Assembly (NCBI GenBank): GCA_965227145.1
Contig: OZ245730.1
Location: 1,240,001-1,304,000 of the forward strand
Direction of reading: 5' to 3'
Length of the DNA: 64,000 nt
DNA from: JACKAQ01 sp965227145
Lineage (GTDB): Bacteria > Calditrichota > Calditrichia > RBG-13-44-9 > J075
The position numbers and the translations under genes were made by a program. Positions within the stretch are counted from its first letter, which is position 1, and each line of letters opens with the position of its first letter. The notes beneath the pieces are model-generated. The model saw only the letters and a program-made list of their open reading frames with translations. It was not told where the DNA came from and made no database searches. Shown here in pieces: positions 1-8,731 of the stretch.

Positions 1-734
1 TCGCAACTATCCGGCTGCCAAACGGCGCCAGCCCGCGTAATCTGGTGTTGGACGGCAACGGCAACGGATATGTAAGCGCGCTCTATAAAAATCTGATATA
101 TCAGCTGAATATAAATAGCCACGCCGTGCAGGACAGCATTCCGGTTGGCGCAAATCCGGAAGAAATTGCGCTCCACAATGGGAAATTATTTGTGGCAAAT
201 TCCGGCTTCGGCAGCGGAAACACAATTTCTGTGATCGATCTTTCGACAAAAATGGTGACAGCAACCATCACGGTGGGCGATGGCCCGCAGTGGATTCGCG
301 AAAGCGGCGGCATGCTGCATGTGCTGTGCATCGGCGCATACGGCGATTTTTCCGACCCGAACGACGACACACCCGGCGGCATTTGGCTGATCGATCCCGC
401 GACCAACAGCGCGGTTGATTCGCTGGTGCTGGCAGCCGGGATTCACCCGTCGGATCTGGCGATTTCGGCATCCGGGAAAGGCTATTTTTCCAACGGCAGC
501 GGCATCGTCGAATACAATCCGGCAACCCTGCAAATTGTGAACGCCGGTTTGATCAGCGGATTTTTTTATCATGTGAGCGTCAATCCGGCAAATGGCCGGC
601 TGTTTGTGCTGGACGCCAAAGATTTTATTTCGCCCGGCGAACTGATTATTTTCGATGAAAACGGCGCAGAACTGGAACGCCACAGCACCGGAGTTATCCC
701 CGGCGATGTTCAATTTGTTGATTTAACCAATTGA
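1..734 (+). CDS. BtuG/YncE-like beta-propeller protein, 5'-truncated
   Basis: The frame is open from the first bases of the window, so the start lies outside it. The visible 240 or so residues show beta-propeller blades: repeated short strands with the pattern IPVGANPEEIALHNGKLFV, ISVIDLSTKMVTATITVGD and WLIDPATN, as in YncE/YVTN propellers. The gene ends 18 bp before a DUF1289 gene and a periplasmic binding protein/ABC importer that looks vitamin-B12 specific. In Bacteroides, BtuG is a seven-bladed propeller lipoprotein that hands B12 to BtuB at the cell surface. From context I infer a similar surface substrate-binding role. The lipoprotein signal, if any, is outside the window. The fold is fairly certain and the B12 role is inference. 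Confidence 0.75.
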   Translation, partial: ATIRLPNGASPRNLVLDGNGNGYVSALYKNLIYQLNINSHAVQDSIPVGANPEEIALHNGKLFVANSGFGSGNTISVIDLSTKMVTATITVGDGPQWIRESGGMLHVLCIGAYGDFSDPNDDTPGGIWLIDPATNSAVDSLVLAAGIHPSDLAISASGKGYFSNGSGIVEYNPATLQIVNAGLISGFFYHVSVNPANGRLFVLDAKDFISPGELIIFDENGAELERHSTGVIPGDVQFVDLTN

Positions 735-752
735 TAAAAGGGAGTTTAGCGA

Positions 753-968
753 ATGAAAAACGGAAGTTTGAAAAACGCACCGCAACAGCCGGTTTCGCCA
801 TGCATTCGGGTGTGCAAAATTGATGCGCAAAACGGGCTGTGCACCGGCTGCCTCCGCACGCTGGACGAAATCGCCGCATGGTCGCGGCTGGACGATACCG
901 CAAAATCCCGTATTTACAGCGATCTGGAACTTCGCAAACAGCGCCGGAATTTTTCGAAAGGCGCATAA
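753..968 (+). CDS. DUF1289 family small cysteine-rich protein
   Basis: The 71-residue protein has the DUF1289 signature: SPCIRVCKIDAQNGLCTGC followed by RTLDEIAAW and a basic tail. Four cysteines in CxxxC...CxxC spacing suggest an Fe-S or zinc site. The family has no settled function and often sits beside metabolic or transport genes. A GGGAG ribosome-binding site lies about 9 bases before the ATG. It is squeezed between the propeller gene and the binding-protein gene, so it is probably co-transcribed with the importer. Confidence 0.8.
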   Translation: MKNGSLKNAPQQPVSPCIRVCKIDAQNGLCTGCLRTLDEIAAWSRLDDTAKSRIYSDLELRKQRRNFSKGA

Positions 969-980
969 AAAGTGGTGAAA

Positions 981-1832
981 ATGAACGTCAAAAATAATTG
1001 CTTTTTGCTGATCTTTGCAGTGCTCATTATTACGTCAATGGCAATAAATGCGCAACCGCAGCGGGTCATTTCGCTGGCGCCGCACATCACGGAAATGGTG
1101 TTTCGCATCGGTGCGGGCGATCGGTTGGTTGGCAGAACCGAATACTGCAGCTATCCGCCGGCTGCGGCGGAAATTCCCTCAATCGGCGCGTATCTCAATC
1201 CAAATTATGAAAAAATGGTGGCGCTGAAACCGGACGCCGTGCTCATTTTCCCCAACGCGGAAATGCGGACAAAACTTGAGCAACTCAATCTGAAAGTTAT
1301 TTCCGTGTCCAACGAAACGATCGCGGAGATTTTTTCCGGCATTCGCCAATTGGGCGAATTTTTTCAAAAAACCGACGAGGCTGCGCAAGTTGTTTCCGGA
1401 TTGAAAGATACGCTCGACTGGATTCGCAGCCAAACCGCACAATGGCCGGAACGCGACGCATTGGTTTTGATCGGCCGGGAAGCGGGCAGTTTGCGCGGAT
1501 TGTATGCCGCCGGTGAACAGACGTATCTCACGGAATTGGTAAATTTATGCCACATCCAAAATGCGTTTTCCGATGTACGGATGCGCTATTTCGAAGTTTC
1601 GAAAGAGGATTTGGTGCGCCAGCAACCGGACATTATTATGGAATTTCGGGTCGGGACTGCCGAAACGGATGTTGCCGCATTGCAGCGAGATTGGCAACCG
1701 CTGAACATTCTGGAAGCAATCAAAAATGATCAATTGTTCATTTTTACTGAAAAAGCATTTCTGATTCCCGGACCGCGAATTGGCAAAACCGCGATGGCGT
1801 TGTATCATTCGCTGCGGGAAAAAATGCCATGA
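981..1832 (+). CDS. Periplasmic binding protein of a B12/iron-complex ABC importer (BtuF-like)
   Basis: The protein has about 283 residues. A signal peptide (residues 1-24, ending AINA) is followed by QRVISLAPHITEMVFRIGA, typical of class III binding proteins of the BtuF/FhuD fold. GRTEYCSYPP and a LKPDAVLIF segment also match. The binding lobes would capture cobalamin or a ferric chelate in the periplasm and deliver it to the downstream permease. The start is uncertain: ATG at 981 or GTG at 972, neither with a strong ribosome-binding site. The stop overlaps the start of the ATPase gene by 4 bases (ATGA), which implies translational coupling. B12 is favoured over siderophore because of the CSYPP motif and the upstream propeller. 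Confidence 0.85.
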   Translation: MNVKNNCFLLIFAVLIITSMAINAQPQRVISLAPHITEMVFRIGAGDRLVGRTEYCSYPPAAAEIPSIGAYLNPNYEKMVALKPDAVLIFPNAEMRTKLEQLNLKVISVSNETIAEIFSGIRQLGEFFQKTDEAAQVVSGLKDTLDWIRSQTAQWPERDALVLIGREAGSLRGLYAAGEQTYLTELVNLCHIQNAFSDVRMRYFEVSKEDLVRQQPDIIMEFRVGTAETDVAALQRDWQPLNILEAIKNDQLFIFTEKAFLIPGPRIGKTAMALYHSLREKMP

Positions 1833-2596
1833 TCCGGCTGGAAAATGTTTCGTTTTCATACCTGCAAACGGCTGTATTGCAAAACATAAACCTAAACATC
1901 CAATCCGGCGAATTTGTGGGAATTATCGGCCCGAATGGTGCCGGAAAATCCACCTTGCTGAAAATAATGGCGGGGATGCTGCATCCCGCATCTGGCGAAG
2001 TGCGGCTGGGCGAAACGTCACTTTCCCGGATTTCCCGTCGGGATTTGGCGCGAAAACTGGGATTTGTCGGGCAATCCATCCGCAGCGAATTCGATTACAC
2101 GGCGTACGAAATGGTGGCGATGGGACGATTTCCGCACACCACCGCTTTCGCGCCGGAATCCCGCGAAGATCGCCGGATCATTCAACAATGCATGACCCAA
2201 ACGGAAGTTTGGCAGTTCCGCGAACGGGCGTTTTCGCAATTGAGTGGCGGTGAGCAGCAACGGGTAATTTTGGCTTCTGCGCTGTGCCAGCAGCCCCAAA
2301 TTTTGCTGCTCGATGAGCCGACAGCTTCGCTCGATCTGCATCATCAGCAACAATTTTTCGGTATTTTGCGTGATCTGCAAACGGCAGCACTCGATTCGAT
2401 TGTGACGGTAACGCACGATATTAATCTGGCGATCCGCTTTTGCCGGCGATTGCTGGTGCTCAAAAACGGGCAGATTGTTGCGGATGATGTGCCGGAGCGC
2501 GTCGTAACCGAATCGCTGATGGCGGAAGTTTATGAGACGCCAGTGGCGATCACCACCCATCCGCGCGATGGGAAACCGCTGGTGAGTTTGCCATGA
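1829..2596 (+). CDS. ABC importer ATPase (BtuD/FecE-like)
   Basis: This 255-residue ATPase energises uptake through the FecCD-type permease encoded next. Walker A is GPNGAGKST near residue 35, the signature is QLSGGEQQRV near residue 137 and Walker B is ILLLDEPTASLD. A D-loop and a switch histidine (VTVTHDIN) follow. Length and motifs are complete. It overlaps both neighbours by 4 bases, so binding protein, ATPase and permease form one coupled operon. Substrate cannot be read from the ATPase and is inferred from the binding protein. Confidence 0.93.
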   Translation: MIRLENVSFSYLQTAVLQNINLNIQSGEFVGIIGPNGAGKSTLLKIMAGMLHPASGEVRLGETSLSRISRRDLARKLGFVGQSIRSEFDYTAYEMVAMGRFPHTTAFAPESREDRRIIQQCMTQTEVWQFRERAFSQLSGGEQQRVILASALCQQPQILLLDEPTASLDLHHQQQFFGILRDLQTAALDSIVTVTHDINLAIRFCRRLLVLKNGQIVADDVPERVVTESLMAEVYETPVAITTHPRDGKPLVSLP

Positions 2597-3588
2597 AACG
2601 CTCCCGCCGTGCATTATTCACGCTTATTTTTTCGGTGCTGATTTGCATCGCCGCGCTGATAATTGCGCCGTTGCTCGGCAGCGAATCGCTGAAATTGAGC
2701 GATGTGCTGGCGCATTTGTCCGGTCCGGATACGAGTGCCGGTGTCATATTTTTCCGCATTCGCATGCCTCGGGTGCTGTTGGGATTGCTCGCCGGCGGCG
2801 CGTTGGCGGTCAGCGGAGTGGTGTTTCAGGCGTTGCTGCGCAATCCTTTGGCAACGCCATACACGCTCGGCGTTTCCGCGGGAAGCGCGTTTGGCGCGTT
2901 GCTGGTCATCAAAACCGGCGTTACGCTGCAGTGGCTGGGTTTCAGCGCTGTGCAGATTGCCGCGTTTGCTGGCAGCCTTATCACCATTTCGGTGGTGTAT
3001 TGGCTGGCGCGAATTTCCCGCCGTCGTTCCATTTACGCGATGATTTTGGCGGGCGTTACCCTCGGCTATTTTTTTTCCGCGATGATATTGATTTTACACT
3101 ATTTAGCGGATTTCACCGAAACGCATCAAATGATCCGCTGGACGATTGGTGGGCTGGATATCACCAGCTATCGGGCGTTGCTGCAAAGCTATCCGGTGGT
3201 GCTCATCGCGATTTTCGGGCTGTGGGCGATGGCGAAACCGCTGAACATCATCAGCGCATCCGAAGAGATGGCGTTGGCAAAAGGCGTGAATGTGCAACGG
3301 GTGCAAAAATGGATGTTTATTGTTGCATCGCTGATCACCGGAACGGTGGTGGCGCTCAGCGGACCGATCGGCTTTATCGGTCTGATTGTGCCGCATACGC
3401 TGCGCATGCTCGGCGGTCCGGATCACCGCTATCTCATCCCATCTGCGGTATGTTTTGGGGGCGGATTTCTGATCATCGCAGATACCATTGCCCGAACGGT
3501 GCTCTCACCGATCGATTTGCCGGTTGGCATCATCACAACCTTGCTCGGCGGCCCCTTTTTCCTCTGGCTGCTGGCGCGCAGCCGCTGA
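2593..3588 (+). CDS. ABC importer permease, FecCD family (BtuC-like)
   Basis: The 331-residue integral membrane protein shows the FecCD/BtuC pattern: an N-terminal helix, FFRIRMPRVLLGLLAGGALAVSG, QALLRNPLATPYTLGVSAGSA, and GPIGFIGLIVPHTLRMLGG with the coupling-helix region before the last helices. About ten membrane segments are expected in this family. It would form a homodimer with the preceding ATPase. It is the last gene of the operon. The following 228 bp carry no gene and probably hold the promoter of the next unit. Confidence 0.93.
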   Translation: MKRSRRALFTLIFSVLICIAALIIAPLLGSESLKLSDVLAHLSGPDTSAGVIFFRIRMPRVLLGLLAGGALAVSGVVFQALLRNPLATPYTLGVSAGSAFGALLVIKTGVTLQWLGFSAVQIAAFAGSLITISVVYWLARISRRRSIYAMILAGVTLGYFFSAMILILHYLADFTETHQMIRWTIGGLDITSYRALLQSYPVVLIAIFGLWAMAKPLNIISASEEMALAKGVNVQRVQKWMFIVASLITGTVVALSGPIGFIGLIVPHTLRMLGGPDHRYLIPSAVCFGGGFLIIADTIARTVLSPIDLPVGIITTLLGGPFFLWLLARSR

Positions 3589-3816
3589 TCGCGGATTGAT
3601 AAATCCACACCATTTCATCAGATAAAAATAGCGTTTTCCGTTCGGACAAAATTTTCTGCCGGAACGGCAACCAGCGCATTTCATTTGAAATTGTCACCAA
3701 AATCCAACCGGATTTACATATATTTCGCTTATACTATTGGGATTTTCGGCGAATGTTTTATTATATTTCGCAGCTAAATAAGTAAATGAAAATCTGAACA
3801 ACATACAGGATTTGAC

Positions 3817-5343
3817 ATGTCAACATTGGAAAGATGCTCCGGCGTTTTGTTACACCCAACCTCTTTGCCCGGCGGATTTGGGGTAGGGGAGCTCGGCGAA
3901 ATGGCGTATCGCTGGATCGAATTTATGGAAAAAGCCAAACAGACCGTTTGGCAAATTTTGCCATTGGGACCCACCGGATACGGGAATTCGCCATATTCCA
4001 CTTCTTCCGTTTTTGCAGGCAATCCGATTTTAATTGATATGTCCCGGTTGGCGTTTGAGGGGTTTCTGGATCACCGCGATCTGGAAAATGCACCCGCGTT
4101 TTCAAAAGATCACGTCGATTTCGAAGCTGTAATAAACTGGAAAATGCCACTATTGCAGCGCAGTTACCAAAAATTCCGGGAAAGCGCCAACGAAACCTCG
4201 CGGAAAGCGTTCGAGCAATTCTGCAATAAATATGACGATATGTGGCTGGACGAATTCGCAACGTATATGGCGATCAAAAACCATTTCGGCGGATCGTCGT
4301 GGCAAACCTGGGATGAAGACCTCCGGCTGCGCAAATCCAAAGCGTTGAAAAGCATCAAAAAAGAGCTGGCCGATGAAATTTTGGCAACCAAATTTATTCA
4401 GCACCAGTTTTTCAAACAATGGGCCGGCATTAAAAAATATGCCAACGAAAAAGGCATCCAAATAATTGGCGATATTCCTATTTACGTCAATTTCGACAGC
4501 GCCGAGGTTTGGGCATCGCAGGATAAATTTTTGCTGGATGAATCCGGTAATCCCACCGAAGTTTCCGGCGTGCCGCCCGACTATTTCAGCCCAACCGGAC
4601 AGCTGTGGGGCAACCCGTTGTATGACTGGAAACGCATGAAAAAAGGTGGCTATACATGGTGGATCGATCGCATAAAAATGACAATGGAAACCGTTGATAT
4701 TTTGCGAATCGACCATTTTCGCGGATTTGAATCATACTGGGCAGTGCCGTTCGGCGAAAAAACCGCGGAAAACGGCGTGTGGCGCAAAGGTCCCGCAAAC
4801 GACTTTTTTGATGTGCTGTTGGAAGCGCTCGGCGATGTGCCGATTGTCGTCGAAGACCTCGGCTTTATCACGCCCGAAGTGCGCAAACTTCGTGAAGATT
4901 ACAATTTTCCCGGCATGAAAATTCTGCAATTCGCTTTTGGCGGCGATACGGAAGAAGCATTTCTGCCGCACAATTACGATCAAAATTGCATCGTTTACAC
5001 CGGTAGCCACGATAACGATACCACCCGGGGGTGGTTCGAGAAATCTGCACCGCATGAACAACAGTATTGTTTGGCATATTTGGGTGGCATAAGAAACGAC
5101 ATTTCGTGGGATATGGTCAGGCTCGCCAGTTCGTCCACCGCGTTGATGAGCATTTTCCCGTTACAGGATTTGCTCAGTTTGGGCAGCGATGCCCGGATGA
5201 ATATGCCCGGAAAACCGGACGGCAACTGGAGCTGGCGATTACTGCCGGATCAGCTTCAGCCGCATCATGCGGAGCGAATGGCGGAGATAACCCATATTTT
5301 TGGTCGTGACCCGAAATCACGAAAAAATAAATCTTCCGATTGA
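3817..5343 (+). CDS. malQ: 4-alpha-glucanotransferase (amylomaltase)
   Basis: The protein has 508 residues, normal for bacterial MalQ of GH77. It transfers maltosyl and longer glucan units between alpha-1,4-glucans in the cytoplasm during glycogen or maltodextrin turnover. The N-terminal SGVLLHPTSLPGGFGVGELG is characteristic. DILRIDHFRGFESYWAVP carries the nucleophile Asp, VVEDLGFITPEV the acid/base Glu and TGSHDNDTTRGWF the third acid. The ATG follows an AGGA about 8 bases upstream. It stands alone with no other starch gene nearby. Confidence 0.95.
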   Translation: MSTLERCSGVLLHPTSLPGGFGVGELGEMAYRWIEFMEKAKQTVWQILPLGPTGYGNSPYSTSSVFAGNPILIDMSRLAFEGFLDHRDLENAPAFSKDHVDFEAVINWKMPLLQRSYQKFRESANETSRKAFEQFCNKYDDMWLDEFATYMAIKNHFGGSSWQTWDEDLRLRKSKALKSIKKELADEILATKFIQHQFFKQWAGIKKYANEKGIQIIGDIPIYVNFDSAEVWASQDKFLLDESGNPTEVSGVPPDYFSPTGQLWGNPLYDWKRMKKGGYTWWIDRIKMTMETVDILRIDHFRGFESYWAVPFGEKTAENGVWRKGPANDFFDVLLEALGDVPIVVEDLGFITPEVRKLREDYNFPGMKILQFAFGGDTEEAFLPHNYDQNCIVYTGSHDNDTTRGWFEKSAPHEQQYCLAYLGGIRNDISWDMVRLASSSTALMSIFPLQDLLSLGSDARMNMPGKPDGNWSWRLLPDQLQPHHAERMAEITHIFGRDPKSRKNKSSD

Positions 5344-5437
5344 TTTGTGAACAGCAGCCAATGTGAATATTGTTTGACTTTTATTGCAAATCTTCACTAA
5401 TTGAAAACGTTGCAATCAATCAAAACCGGAGGATCAA

Positions 5438-5956
5438 ATGTTATCAAATCAAATAACAGAAGCGCTCAATCAACAGGTTGCCATGGAAGCGTATGCTGCC
5501 GCATATTATCTCGCGATGGCTTCGTGGTGCGACCAAAAAGGCTATAACGGATCTGCGGCATTTTTTTATGCGCAATCCGATGAAGAACGTGAACACATGC
5601 TCAAAATTTTTCGATACATCAATGAAATGGAAGGTGCTGCGGTTGTTCCGGAAGTGAAGGCACCGCCGAAATCGTTCGATAAATTCGCCGATCTCTTTCA
5701 GATCGGATTGGATCACGAACGCAAAGTAACCAAGTCCATTTACGAAATCAGCCGGCTGGCCCGCGATGAAAATGACTTCGCCACTGTGCAGCTGATGCAA
5801 TGGTTTGTCGATGAGCAGCGGGAAGAAGAAACCCAGATGATCACCATTTTAGACAAACTGAAATTGATTGGCAACGATGGTGTCGGTTTATACATGCTCG
5901 ATAAAGAGCTGGCGGAAAAAGCCGCCCAAAAATCTACCGAAGCACCTGCAGAATAG
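5438..5956 (+). CDS. ftnA: Non-haem ferritin
   Basis: The 172-residue protein is of ferritin length and forms a four-helix bundle. E and H ligands of the ferroxidase centre are visible in the AMEAYAAAYYLAMASWC helix, in DEEREHMLKIF and in WFVDEQREEETQ. It would oxidise and store iron in the cytoplasm as a 24-mer. A GGAGG site stands 7 bases before the ATG. It is separated from malQ by 94 bp and followed by a strong bidirectional terminator, so it may be monocistronic. Confidence 0.93.
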   Translation: MLSNQITEALNQQVAMEAYAAAYYLAMASWCDQKGYNGSAAFFYAQSDEEREHMLKIFRYINEMEGAAVVPEVKAPPKSFDKFADLFQIGLDHERKVTKSIYEISRLARDENDFATVQLMQWFVDEQREEETQMITILDKLKLIGNDGVGLYMLDKELAEKAAQKSTEAPAE

Positions 5957-5977
5957 AAAAATAACATGTTGAAAATA

Positions 5978-6016
5978 AAAAGCCCGTCACTGAGCAGTTG
6001 GTGACGGGCTTTTTTT
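5978..6016. terminator. Bidirectional intrinsic terminator
   Basis: A 12-bp GC-rich stem (AAAGCCCGTCAC with GTGACGGGCTTT) encloses a 10-base loop and is flanked by T tracts on both strands. It serves the ferritin gene and the convergent lytic transglycosylase gene. Confidence 0.9.
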
Positions 6017-6054
6017 ATGGAGAGCAGGTCAAGGGAGACGATGAAATGTTGTGA

Positions 6055-6753
6055 TCAATTGCCCCAGCGCAAATGCCGGTAGTATTGCGAAACCCGTGCA
6101 ACCAGTTGGTGCGTTTCGCTGATGTTGGGCACACCGCGACTGCGTTTTACATTTCCCCAACCGGCGTTCCAGGCTGCGGCGAGCAATTCCACCCGTTGCA
6201 TCAAATCTGCATCCGGGAAAAATTGCTGCACCTGCGCGCGCAGTCTTGCCATATGTTGTGACGCTATTTCGATGTTTATTTCCGGATCGTGCAGATCGCT
6301 CATGGTTGCGTTGGGCATGTAATCCCGCGCTGTGCTGATTTTTAGTTGGGTTAATCCCCGGCAGTTGGAACTGCTGATTGCCATAGTATTTCCGCGCGAT
6401 TCGGCTTCCACCAGCGCCATCATTAAATAATGATCGATGCTGTATCGCCGCGCTTTTCGCAAAATCAAATCTTCGTATCGAAATGCGCCATACGTTTTAT
6501 CAACTGTATTTGAAACTGTGGTGTAAAAAGATTCGTTGGATTGACTCGCCTGCTGCTGCTTTTCCTGGCTGACCCGCGGTGTCGATTCTCCGCGACCCGA
6601 TCCCCAATCGGAATCATAATTATCGGACCGGCTGCTGCCGCGCGACGGCAAATCGTCAAAGCGCGTTTGGTAATGCACGGTTGTGCAGTTCTGGAGCATC
6701 ATGCTGAACATGATAACAAATCCACCCTGAACGACACGATTGAGCAACTTCAT
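6055..6753 (-). CDS. Lytic transglycosylase-like lipoprotein (SLT domain)
   Basis: This 232-residue protein starts with a lipoprotein signal ending MLQNC (residues 19-23). A low-complexity Ser/Arg/Gln linker runs to about residue 80. The C-terminal half is a soluble-lytic-transglycosylase domain: the catalytic Glu lies in MMALVEAESRGNTMAISSSN, followed by RGLTQLKISTARDY and AAAWNAGWGNVKRSRGVP. It would cleave the MurNAc-GlcNAc bond of peptidoglycan with 1,6-anhydro product formation, anchored in a membrane facing the periplasm. A GGGAGGG site sits 5 bases before the ATG. Gene-specific naming is not possible. Confidence 0.9.
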   Translation of the reverse strand: MKLLNRVVQGGFVIMFSMMLQNCTTVHYQTRFDDLPSRGSSRSDNYDSDWGSGRGESTPRVSQEKQQQASQSNESFYTTVSNTVDKTYGAFRYEDLILRKARRYSIDHYLMMALVEAESRGNTMAISSSNCRGLTQLKISTARDYMPNATMSDLHDPEINIEIASQHMARLRAQVQQFFPDADLMQRVELLAAAWNAGWGNVKRSRGVPNISETHQLVARVSQYYRHLRWGN

Positions 6754-7087
6754 ATTTCACCCTCCCTGGTTATTGAAGTTGGACGTTGATACATAACGTC
6801 AGAATATCAACCTCTGGCTACTTCCCTGTAAATAAAGTCTTTTCAACGGTTTATGTGTTTGCTGCCGGTTGTTGCAGCGCAGCCGGTCCGTTAAGTCTTG
6901 TCAAATATCGCAGTTTTCTAACGCTTCATTAATCACCTTCGGCAAGTTCGCGGATTCACTAAAGAAAATAATAAGAATTATTTTGATAGCAGAAAACTGT
7001 GCGTATTTTGGGCTTTTTCCAAAACAGACAACGAAACTAACGCCTTAACATTCAGCGGAATAATTGGAACAGGAGAGAGGAAACAGC
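6754..7087. other. Divergent intergenic region with a short inverted repeat
   Basis: 334 bp separate two divergently read genes, so both promoters should lie here. The only clear structure is a 6-bp inverted repeat, GACGTT and AACGTC with a 7-base spacer, at 6782-6800, close to the transglycosylase start. It could be an operator. I could not assign -35/-10 boxes. Confidence 0.35.
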
Positions 7088-8047
7088 ATGCAGGGATTGA
7101 TTTTGGCAGCCGGTCGCGGCACACGATTGCAACCGTTCACAAACACCCGCACAAAAGCGATGGCGCCCATCGCCGGAAAACCGATTGTCGAACGGGTGAT
7201 GGCGCCGATGGCAGCCAACGGCATCACCGATTTTGTGGTGGTTTACGGACCGGACGATCCGGAAATCCAAACGTATTTTCGGAATTACGCACCGGCGGAC
7301 TGGCGGATTTCGTGGGCTGCACAGCACGAACGTCGCGGAATGGGCGATGCCCTGCGCAGCGCGATCGAGCTGATTCACGATGATTTTATGCTATCTGCCT
7401 GTGACAATCTGGTGCCGGACGGAACAGTTGACCAGCTTCTCAAAATCTGGCGGCAAACGCCCGGATTGGCTGGCGTTCTGACGCTGATGCAGGTGCCCCG
7501 CGAAAAAATCAGCCGTTCCGGAATCGTTGAATTGAGTGCAAATCGCATTACCCGGATTGTTGAAAAACCGCAGCCGGACGAAGCACCAACCAACATCGCC
7601 AGCATGCCGCTGTATATTTTTGAAAAAGAATTGATGGCGCATATCCCGAATATCCCGCTTTCCAAACGCGGCGAATACGAGCTGCAGGATGCCATCCAAA
7701 TGCACATCGATTCGGGTGCTGCGTTGCACGGGCACCGCATCGAAACCCGTCAAACCCTCACCAGTCCGGCGGATTTGTTGAGCATCAACCTGCGTTTTCT
7801 CGAAATCGAAAACCCCGATTATTTTTCAGCGAGTGCTAAACTCGGTAAAAATAGCAGTTTAGTGTCGCCCTATTTTGTCGAAAATGGGGTTGTGATCGGA
7901 GATGATTGCGAAATCGGCAGCAATGTATTTATTGAAAATGGTGCACAAATTGGATCTCGCGTTACGTTGAAAAATACGGTTGTGCTCCGCAACGCCATTA
8001 TTCCCGATGACATAGTTGTTCAAAATGAGGTGGTTTTTTCTGAATAA
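7088..8047 (+). CDS. Sugar-1-phosphate nucleotidyltransferase with C-terminal hexapeptide repeat
   Basis: About 319 residues from the ATG at 7088, which has a GAGAGG site 8 bases upstream. The N-terminal half is a nucleotidyltransferase: GLILAAGRGTRLQPFTNTR with the nucleotide-binding loop, a K in GKPIVERV, and a metal Asp in LSACDNLV. The C-terminus from about residue 245 has left-handed beta-helix hexads (DDCEIGSNVFIENGAQIGS). It makes an NDP-sugar in the cytoplasm for polysaccharide or cell-envelope synthesis. Glucose-1-phosphate thymidylyl- or uridylyltransferase are the likeliest activities. It is followed 18 bp later by a membrane hydrolase gene in the same frame. Confidence 0.85.
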   Translation: MQGLILAAGRGTRLQPFTNTRTKAMAPIAGKPIVERVMAPMAANGITDFVVVYGPDDPEIQTYFRNYAPADWRISWAAQHERRGMGDALRSAIELIHDDFMLSACDNLVPDGTVDQLLKIWRQTPGLAGVLTLMQVPREKISRSGIVELSANRITRIVEKPQPDEAPTNIASMPLYIFEKELMAHIPNIPLSKRGEYELQDAIQMHIDSGAALHGHRIETRQTLTSPADLLSINLRFLEIENPDYFSASAKLGKNSSLVSPYFVENGVVIGDDCEIGSNVFIENGAQIGSRVTLKNTVVLRNAIIPDDIVVQNEVVFSE

Positions 8048-8065
8048 CCCGACCGGGAGGGCAAC

Positions 8066-8629
8066 ATTAATTACGGTGCACATGCGACAGGCGCAAAAAT
8101 AGCGGCAACGGCCGTTGCCGGATTGGCAATTGCCGGCGGACAGGTTGAACTTTCTGCAGAAAAATTGATCGAATTTGCCAACCATCCGCTGCACGATGGC
8201 GATGTGCGAACGCTGCTTATTTGCATCGCGTTCACATGGTTTATGGCGCTTTTCCCGGATGTCGATACGGAATCCCGTCCCCGTAAAATGTTCCATCGCG
8301 CAGCCTTTGTTGCGATAGCTATCTTGTGGTATTATGATGCATACGATCTGATGGCGCTGTTGGCGCTGGCGTCTATCGCACCGCTGTTGCATAAACATCG
8401 CGGGTGGACACATGCGTGGCTGACGCCGTGGTTTTTCGCTCTTATTTTTGCGGTAGCGTGGGAATATGCCCGCGTTCAGCAAGGCTGGTTTCGCAACTTT
8501 TCATGGGAAAATGTGCTCGATTTTTTAACCCACCGCTGGATTTTTGTTGCCGCTATCATCGCCGGACATTACACACACCTTTTTCTCGATCTGCCTGTTT
8601 TTTCTTATTTTAAACGCCGTTTGAGCTAA
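8066..8629 (+). CDS. Membrane-bound metal-dependent hydrolase, DUF457/YdjM-like, with probable ATT start
   Basis: The protein has the family's scattered metal ligands: FPDVD near residue 71, HRGWTH near residue 114 and GHYTHLFLD near the C-terminus, set between four or five membrane helices. The family is predicted to hydrolyse lipid-linked or phosphorylated substrates at the membrane, but its role is unknown. No ATG, GTG or TTG gives a full N-terminus. The first is TTG at 8123, inside the first helix and without a ribosome-binding site. An ATT at 8066 lies 5 bases after GGGAGG and gives (M)NYGAHATGAKIAATAV, which restores the conserved N-terminal His/Gly segment. I therefore start it at ATT. 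The preceding stop TAA at 8045 is in the same frame. Confidence 0.7.
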   Translation: MNYGAHATGAKIAATAVAGLAIAGGQVELSAEKLIEFANHPLHDGDVRTLLICIAFTWFMALFPDVDTESRPRKMFHRAAFVAIAILWYYDAYDLMALLALASIAPLLHKHRGWTHAWLTPWFFALIFAVAWEYARVQQGWFRNFSWENVLDFLTHRWIFVAAIIAGHYTHLFLDLPVFSYFKRRLS

Positions 8630-8731
8630 ACTACCCTCTGAATCCCCAAATCGTGTATGTTTTTGAATTCAATTGAATAATCCGCTGAATTTCGATATAT
8701 TTTTATCGAACCAACAGGAGCAGATAACAAA

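Noticed and set aside
2643..3599. 318-codon open frame overlapping the permease gene in another frame
   Set aside because: The permease frame has all FecCD motifs and is coupled to the ATPase. The other frame is rich in His, Arg and Cys, typical of a shadow frame.
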